Below, piece after piece: positions 14,277-18,585 of a stretch of 18,585 nucleotides of DNA. Numbering within the stretch: position 1 is the first letter of the stretch; every line of letters begins with the position of its first letter. This DNA comes from an uncultured Clostridia bacterium (GTDB lineage Bacteria > Bacillota > Clostridia > Christensenellales > UBA1242), in the NCBI GenBank assembly GCA_947303145.1, contig CAMYXB010000010.1, forward strand, positions 1 through 18,585, given 5' to 3'. The notes below the pieces were generated by a model. It had not been told where the DNA came from. It did no database searches and saw nothing but the letters and a program-made list of their open reading frames with translations. A program made the translations under genes and the position numbers.

Positions 14277-14936
14277 TTATGTATTAGGTGTAAGCAGGTT
14301 GAGATATGTATCGGGGATTTGACCTATGATGAGACACTCGCTTATGAGATAGTCTACGGCTTTAGTGAACTGATGCGTGGAAAAAGGCAGAATAAGTGAT
14401 GCGGTGGCATTGATTCTAATATACACCTTATGCGAAGTCTGGTTGATGCCCACAGAATTGAATGTGGTGAAGAAATCACAGGTGATATTGCCGAGGGGGT
14501 TGACAGAAAAGGAGATATTCTCTCCTCTACCACTCAAAAAAGTGATACCAGACAACGTCCCGATGGGAATAGATATTCCTAGACTGCTATTGATATCCAG
14601 TTCTCTCTGAGTCTCTATGGCGAGAGAATTGGCAATGCTATTGATGGTCTGTGCGTTGGCGATAATAGATGAGATATTGCCCTTTTCATCATATTTAATA
14701 TCAAACAAATCATCATAACTTATTGTGGAAATATTGAGAATGGCGCTATTGCAAGATTTAACCAGTAGTCTATTTATTTCCGCCTCGCCATAATTCAAGA
14801 CTATAGGATTGATAGTCCTTGATACATATACTACAAATAGTATTACAACTAATAACAGAATAAAGAGCATAAAAAGTGCTCTTTTTCGCACTTTTCTCTT
14901 CCTGTAATACTTAAAACTGCCACAGACTCCTTCCAC
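14277..14936 (-). CDS. yunB: Sporulation protein YunB
   Basis: 219 aa with the longest start. A basic N-terminus (YYRKRKVRKRA) is followed by one TM helix (about 20-41), then an extracytoplasmic domain that matches the YunB pattern. It has INPIVLNYGEAEIN after the membrane, then IPIGTLSGITFLSGRG, VNPLGNITCDF, VGINQTSHKVYIRI and, near the end, ECLIIGQIPDTYLNL. YunB is a mother-cell sporulation protein in Bacillus, needed for normal spore formation; its exact role is unknown. It lies 41 bases after spoVAE on the same strand. The GTG at 14936 has no ribosome site before it; a GTG at 14888 (codon 17) with AGGA eight bases upstream is an alternative giving about 203 aa, which would still keep the TM helix. 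Confidence 0.9.
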   Translation of the reverse strand: MEGVCGSFKYYRKRKVRKRALFMLFILLLVVILFVVYVSRTINPIVLNYGEAEINRLLVKSCNSAILNISTISYDDLFDIKYDEKGNISSIIANAQTINSIANSLAIETQRELDINSSLGISIPIGTLSGITFLSGRGENISFSVNPLGNITCDFFTTFNSVGINQTSHKVYIRINATASLILPFSTHQFTKAVDYLISECLIIGQIPDTYLNLLTPNT

Positions 14937-14940
14937 ACTA

Positions 14941-14969
14941 ATATATATGAATATTAGTCATTAATATTT
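14941..14969 (-). promoter_or_regulatory. Candidate sigma-E-type promoter before yunB
   Basis: On the minus strand: AAATATT (14963-14969), 13-bp spacer, CATATATAT (14941-14949). It resembles the sigma-E pattern (-35 ATATT, -10 CATACA-T) with one or two mismatches. The tract is AT-rich, so a chance match is quite possible. Confidence 0.3.
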
Positions 14970-14977
14970 CTTAAGAA

Positions 14978-15349
14978 TCATGTTTTTTTGCTATGAGAAC
15001 TAAATATGAGCGCAAAAAGATATGCAAAGCCCACCGCAGCCGCAATTCCTCCCGCAGTGGCAGTAATCCCGCCTGTGAATATTCCCAGAATTCCGTCTTT
15101 TGCCACAGCCTCTATGGCTCCTTTAGCAAGACTTGCCCCAAAGCCAATAATGGGCACAGTGATGCCAGATTTTGCAAATTCCTTGATAGGCTCGAATATG
15201 CCTATTGCTTGCAAGAAAACCCCTATTAGTTCGAACAAGACAAGTATCCTCGCAGACGTCATTCTTGTCCTAATTATCAATATTTGAGCAAGGCTACAAA
15301 TAAGCCCGCCTATTAAAAATACTATAAGATAAGTTAAAACGCTTGACAT
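14978..15349 (-). CDS. spoVAE: Stage V sporulation protein AE (SpoVAEb), DPA channel component
   Basis: 123 aa and almost wholly hydrophobic, with three to four TM helices, starting SSVLTYLIVFLIGGLICSLAQ. The helices are separated by the family's GFGASLAKGAIEAVAKDGILGIFTGG-type stretch at about 70-95. SpoVAE acts with SpoVAC and SpoVAD in moving Ca-dipicolinic acid into the forespore and out at germination. The frame opens at a GTG (15358), but the ATG at 15349 has AGAGGTG six bases upstream and is the better start. It lies 33 bases after spoVAD, the third gene of the spoVA block. Confidence 0.95.
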   Translation of the reverse strand: MSSVLTYLIVFLIGGLICSLAQILIIRTRMTSARILVLFELIGVFLQAIGIFEPIKEFAKSGITVPIIGFGASLAKGAIEAVAKDGILGIFTGGITATAGGIAAAVGFAYLFALIFSSHSKKT

Positions 15350-15382
15350 AAAAAACACCTCTTTTAGTGCTAAAAATATATT

Positions 15383-16393
15383 TTATTTGCCTTTTTCCAC
15401 CACTATAGCATGTGCAATGCCGGGGATAGTCTCTCCCTGTTGTGATGAAGTGGTGGATAGAAGGGCGCCTGTTGACATGAGAATAACTTTCTTATATTCC
15501 CCACTATCTAGTTTGGCTAAAATATAAGAATTGATTACACTAGCACTGCAACCACAGCCACTCCCTCCCATGAACGTATTTTGACTAGATGAAAACATCA
15601 TCTGCCCACAATCGCAATAGTTGTTTCCTAATTTGTATCCATGATGCTCCATAAGGTCAATTAGGAGTTCACTACCTAATTTTCCTAGGTCTCCTGTGAC
15701 AATAAGGTCATAATCCTGCGCAGAAGTGCCAGTATCTTTGAACAAATTACAGAGAGTATCTGCAGCGGCAGGTGCCATGGCGGCTCCCATGTTGTTCATG
15801 TCATTTATGCCAAAATCAATCACCTTGCCAAAGGTTGCATGAGTGATATTGTGCCCTTTGCCTTCTCTTGACAATATGCTACAGCCTGCACCAGTCACCG
15901 TCCATTGTGATGTAGGAGGCCTTTGACATCCGAGTTCAAGTGGATATCTAAATTGTCTCTCTGCTGTGCTAAAATGACTAGAGGTGGCACATGCCACTGT
16001 ATCAGCGAACTCTCCGTCTATCAAACAAGCCCCCACAGCGAGGCTTTCTGTCATTGTAGAACACGCACCGAATAGCCCAATAAATGAGGTTTGAAGTTGC
16101 CTAGCAGAAAATGACGAGGAGATAATTTGGTTGAGCAGGTCTCCACTGAGCAATATATCTATGTCAGTCGACAGCATATTGGCCTTGTCTGTAGCGCCGA
16201 ATATGGCTTGTTCCAGCATTTTTCTCTCAGCTAGTTCGTAGGACTTTTCGTTAAATGTATCGTTTTTTAGAATATAATCAAAATATTTTGCTAGTGGACT
16301 TTCTCCCTCTTTTGGTCCTACTATGGCATAACCATTTATTATCTTCGGTGGCATGGTGAATTTTATTGTGTGCTCTCCTACTTTTTTTAACAT
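15383..16393 (-). CDS. spoVAD: Stage V sporulation protein AD (SpoVAD), DPA-binding
   Basis: 336 aa, thiolase-like fold without thiolase function; in Bacillus SpoVAD binds dipicolinic acid directly. Characteristic stretches are FGACSTMTESLAVGA (108-122, with Cys111 at the old active-site position), CATSSHFSTAERQFRYP, LGCQRPPTSQWTVTGAG, VTGDLGKLG and a late GGSGCGCSA. No signal peptide or TM helix, so it is a soluble subunit on the membrane complex. The ATG at 16393 has AGAGG five bases upstream; its ribosome site overlaps the spoVAC stop, suggesting tight co-translation. Confidence 0.97.
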   Translation of the reverse strand: MLKKVGEHTIKFTMPPKIINGYAIVGPKEGESPLAKYFDYILKNDTFNEKSYELAERKMLEQAIFGATDKANMLSTDIDILLSGDLLNQIISSSFSARQLQTSFIGLFGACSTMTESLAVGACLIDGEFADTVACATSSHFSTAERQFRYPLELGCQRPPTSQWTVTGAGCSILSREGKGHNITHATFGKVIDFGINDMNNMGAAMAPAAADTLCNLFKDTGTSAQDYDLIVTGDLGKLGSELLIDLMEHHGYKLGNNYCDCGQMMFSSSQNTFMGGSGCGCSASVINSYILAKLDSGEYKKVILMSTGALLSTTSSQQGETIPGIAHAIVVEKGK

Positions 16394-16402
16394 ACTTACC
16401 TC

Positions 16403-16858
16403 TTAAAACAATCCTATAATATAGTAAATAATTCCTACCAATATGCTGGCAGATATCCCAGTCACGATGACTGGTCCTGCTATAGTAAACATTTTTACAC
16501 AGACGCCGAATATAACTCCCTCTCTCTTAAACTCCAGTGCCGGAGATGCGACAGAATTGGAAAAACCGCTAATGGGGACTATGGAGCCCGCCCCAGCGAA
16601 ATTGCCTATCCTATCATATACGCCAATTCCTGTGAGAAAAGATGCCAAGAATATGATGATGATTAGCGTATAACTCTGCACCACCTTATCTTCAAGCGAT
16701 GGAAATATTGCTCCGATAGAATCAAATATCCCCTGTCCTATGCAACAGATAAGCCCCCCTACTAAAAACGCCCACAAAAGCGATGGAAAAAACTTAGTCT
16801 TAGGCAACCTATTCTCTACAAACTTGCTATAAGCCATATTCATCTTCTCTTTGTCCAT
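16403..16858 (-). CDS. spoVAC: Stage V sporulation protein AC (SpoVAC), DPA channel
   Basis: 151 aa. Short polar N-terminus, then four or five TM helices: LLWAFLVGGLICCIGQ, a helix around YTLIIIIFLASFLTGIGVYD, the GAGSIVPISGFSNSVASPALEF loop characteristic of the family, and two C-terminal helices. In Bacillus SpoVAC forms a mechanosensitive channel of the spore inner membrane used for DPA release. The ATG at 16858 has AAGGAG five bases upstream. First gene of spoVAC-spoVAD-spoVAE-yunB. spoVA operons are driven by sigma-G in the forespore; I could not find a convincing sigma-G promoter in the 117-bp upstream gap, though it must hold the start signals. Confidence 0.97.
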   Translation of the reverse strand: MDKEKMNMAYSKFVENRLPKTKFFPSLLWAFLVGGLICCIGQGIFDSIGAIFPSLEDKVVQSYTLIIIIFLASFLTGIGVYDRIGNFAGAGSIVPISGFSNSVASPALEFKREGVIFGVCVKMFTIAGPVIVTGISASILVGIIYYIIGLF

Positions 16859-16926
16859 TTTTACTCCTTTTTGTTAATCATTGCCTATTTATCAAAAAAT
16901 ATTCCTCTCATTTTTCATAAATATTT

Positions 16927-16957
16927 TTGAATTTTTGATGCAAAATAGAGATATAAC
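16927..16957 (+). promoter_or_regulatory. Candidate promoter of the lipoprotein gene
   Basis: TTGAAT (16927-16932) with either GATATA after 17 bp (16950-16955) or TATAAC after 19 bp (16952-16957). It is weaker than the other promoters here, and a sporulation sigma factor could be used instead. The gap is shared with the divergent spoVAC. Confidence 0.35.
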
Positions 16958-16975
16958 AAATCTCGGAGGTGTATT

Positions 16976-18493
16976 ATGAAAAAGTTTTTGAGTGTAATAT
17001 CCATTGTCTTACTATGCATTATATTAGTAGGTTGTGGTCAGAATAATGCGCAATCTAGGCTCGCTATACAGAAATTGTCTTCTTCAATAGATAAAATGAT
17101 AGTGGCAGTCAAGAAAGTAGATGTAATAGATGAGAGTAAAATAGATTTATCAAATGATTTAGGGTATTATATAGAAGAAAATAACGAAAGTAGACCTCTA
17201 TTTTATCCCAAAGCAGAAAATGAAGAGAAAAGGACAAACCTTGAAACTCCTACCCCCAATAGAGCGAAAAATTATGTAGAAAATCAATCAAACACTACGG
17301 GAAATAACAGGAGATTTTACTTTATTTCCAAAGAGACGGAAGATAATTATGGCGACTTGTATTATATAAGTGACAGATGTGTCAATCTAATATCCAATGT
17401 AAAGGAAAGTAAAGATAACCTACTCAACAACTGCATGAAGACAAAGATGCTACTACAAAAAGTGTCCGATAGCAACATGAATATGAGTGAGGCAGACTTA
17501 AAGACTATGAGTAGTTATAATGAGGTCGTATCTTCCTGCTCTGATAGAGTATCGCATGATACAAAATGCTCCGATTGTGTCAATAATATAGCCAGCAAAA
17601 AGAGCAACTTGCTATCTAATAGTGGCTCTATGACTGCAGATTACCTAAAACTTGCAAGTGACCTAGATAATAATTATAGGTCTCTTGATAATGCCAATCT
17701 AAGTATATCTCAACTCAACAATTACCTACACAAATTGCTAGGAGAAGAAACCGAAAACAATCCATATATGGCAAGACATGGATATAATTATGAGTATAGA
17801 AATCCTTTTGCTGGACCAAATGACCAAATGCCACCGAGATACACTGAATTTAGACAGAATAGAGATGTAGACGAGAGAATCAAAAGAGGATATACAGACA
17901 ACCAGATAATAGAAAACATCGAGTCAAGTCCTGATGACGTGAATAAAATAGTTCACCCATCTCACGAAGAAGATGAGCAAATCTTTACAAATAGTGATAT
18001 AAATAATCAACCAAATAATGAGCAAATAAATCATCAATATATAGGTAAAGATGTAAATAATACAAGAGATAACCAACCAAAAGACTCACCATCTAATGAT
18101 GAGATAAATGCCAATAAAAGTATTGATGAAATAAATAAAGAAATACTAAATAAAGAAGTAATAGATAAAGAAGTAAATGATGATAACATAAATGATGATA
18201 TATTAGAGCCCGATAATAACCATAAAAATCAAGAGAAAAATGAGCAAAATAATTCTCTTGACAAAGACAACCACAATAATAACAAAATGATAGATAAAGA
18301 AAATGAATTAAATAGAAAAAAGCACTTTAATGAAATTTATCAAAAATATGTTAAACCTAACAGACTTCATGAAAAGAGGTCAAGACAACTCCCTTCTCCC
18401 AGAATGTATAATAATCTAAAAGATAATGGAGTGAAAATCGAAAAATATGAACAAGGGTTATCATATAACGGAATAAAAGAAGTTAGAGTATAA
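16976..18493 (+). CDS. Lipoprotein with long Asn/Asp/Lys-rich disordered tail, function unknown
   Basis: 505 aa; I do not recognise the family. The N-terminus is a lipoprotein signal (MKKF, hydrophobic core, lipobox LVGC with Cys20 as lipid site). Residues about 28-260 are mostly helical, with four or five spaced Cys (RCVNLI, NNCM, SSCSDR, KCSDC) that could form disulfides, and a LASDLDNNYRSLDNANLSISQLNNYL helix at the end. Residues about 260-300 are Pro/Tyr-rich. From about 305 to 450 the protein is low-complexity, dominated by Asn, Asp, Glu, Lys and Ile, with imperfect NKE/DKEV repeats. A basic C-terminus follows (about 450-505). GGAGG six bases before the ATG supports the start. It is divergent from spoVAC across 117 bp, so a spore-envelope or germination role is possible but unproven. 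Confidence 0.88.
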   Translation: MKKFLSVISIVLLCIILVGCGQNNAQSRLAIQKLSSSIDKMIVAVKKVDVIDESKIDLSNDLGYYIEENNESRPLFYPKAENEEKRTNLETPTPNRAKNYVENQSNTTGNNRRFYFISKETEDNYGDLYYISDRCVNLISNVKESKDNLLNNCMKTKMLLQKVSDSNMNMSEADLKTMSSYNEVVSSCSDRVSHDTKCSDCVNNIASKKSNLLSNSGSMTADYLKLASDLDNNYRSLDNANLSISQLNNYLHKLLGEETENNPYMARHGYNYEYRNPFAGPNDQMPPRYTEFRQNRDVDERIKRGYTDNQIIENIESSPDDVNKIVHPSHEEDEQIFTNSDINNQPNNEQINHQYIGKDVNNTRDNQPKDSPSNDEINANKSIDEINKEILNKEVIDKEVNDDNINDDILEPDNNHKNQEKNEQNNSLDKDNHNNNKMIDKENELNRKKHFNEIYQKYVKPNRLHEKRSRQLPSPRMYNNLKDNGVKIEKYEQGLSYNGIKEVRV

Positions 18494-18498
18494 AAATG

Positions 18499-18526
18499 AG
18501 AACATATGGCTCCATATGTTCTTTTT
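18499..18526. terminator. Intrinsic terminator after the lipoprotein gene, probably bidirectional
   Basis: Stem AGAACATATG (18499-18508) with CATATGTTCT (18513-18522), 4-base loop, then a T5 run. The A5 run on the left (18492-18496) gives a U-tract on the minus strand, so it may also end a convergent gene. Confidence 0.85.
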
Positions 18527-18554
18527 AATAGATTTAATCAAAAAATAATATTCA

Positions 18555-18585
18555 TCAGAGGCAGGATTTTAATTTATCTATCATT
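18555..18585 (-). CDS. Possible 3' end of a minus-strand gene running off the window
   Basis: A minus-strand frame is open from the window edge through MIDKLKSCL to a TGA at 18555-18557. This would place its stop about 30 bases before the bidirectional terminator, a sensible position. Nine codons are too few to identify a protein, and chance is a real alternative. Confidence 0.3.
   Translation of the reverse strand, partial: MIDKLKSCL

Noticed and set aside
16859..16975. Sigma-G promoter for spoVAC (GAATA with a CAATGATTA box, or GCATC with an AT-rich box)
   Set aside because: Neither pair matches both consensus boxes at the right spacing; sigma-G control is expected from the family but not visible.

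Overview
The window is chromosomal DNA from a low-GC, endospore-forming member of the Bacillota, most likely class Clostridia. The support is a spoVAC-spoVAD-spoVAE(b)-yunB sporulation block, a Phe-specific T-box leader on pheST, rny and a NifZ/ThiI-type sulfur pair. Shine-Dalgarno sites are strong, and five or six promoters have near-consensus -35/-10 boxes with exactly 17-bp spacers. I cannot place the genus.

Layout. 1-840 is the 3' part of serS, cut by the window edge. 849-2071 is a small AT-rich unit: one gene resembling a catalytically degenerate CD-NTase/nucleotidyltransferase, bracketed by a 16-bp direct repeat whose right copy is one arm of a perfect 16-6-16 palindrome. 2160-6267 is AT-rich and mixed: a YgjP-type metallopeptidase, a 418-aa unknown four-TM protein, rnhA, an HD-domain protein, tRNA-Trp and an M19 dipeptidase. 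6292-10480 holds rny, thiI and a cysteine desulfurase. 10489-14207 is the pheS-pheT operon behind its T-box; pheT carries an in-frame TAA that separates its last 149 codons. 14277-16858 is the spore DPA-transport and maturation block. A divergent gene at 16976-18493 encodes an unusual Asn/Lys-rich lipoprotein, and its terminator is followed by what may be the tail of a minus-strand gene.

Working together. PheS and PheT form phenylalanyl-tRNA synthetase, whose expression the T-box ties to uncharged tRNA-Phe. The desulfurase hands persulfide sulfur to ThiI for 4-thiouridine in tRNA. RNase Y starts mRNA turnover at the membrane. SpoVAC, SpoVAD and SpoVAE move dipicolinic acid into the forespore, and YunB is a sporulation membrane protein made in the same block. 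The divergent lipoprotein shares a 117-bp control region with spoVA and may also be a spore-envelope component, which is inference.

Most notable: (1) the in-frame stop in the essential gene pheT; (2) the degenerate NTase gene apparently inserted at, or mobilised with, a palindromic site next to serS; (3) a consensus promoter predicting a leaderless desulfurase mRNA; (4) two proteins of unknown function, the lipoprotein and the four-TM protein. I saw no CRISPR array, transposase, integrase or phage gene.
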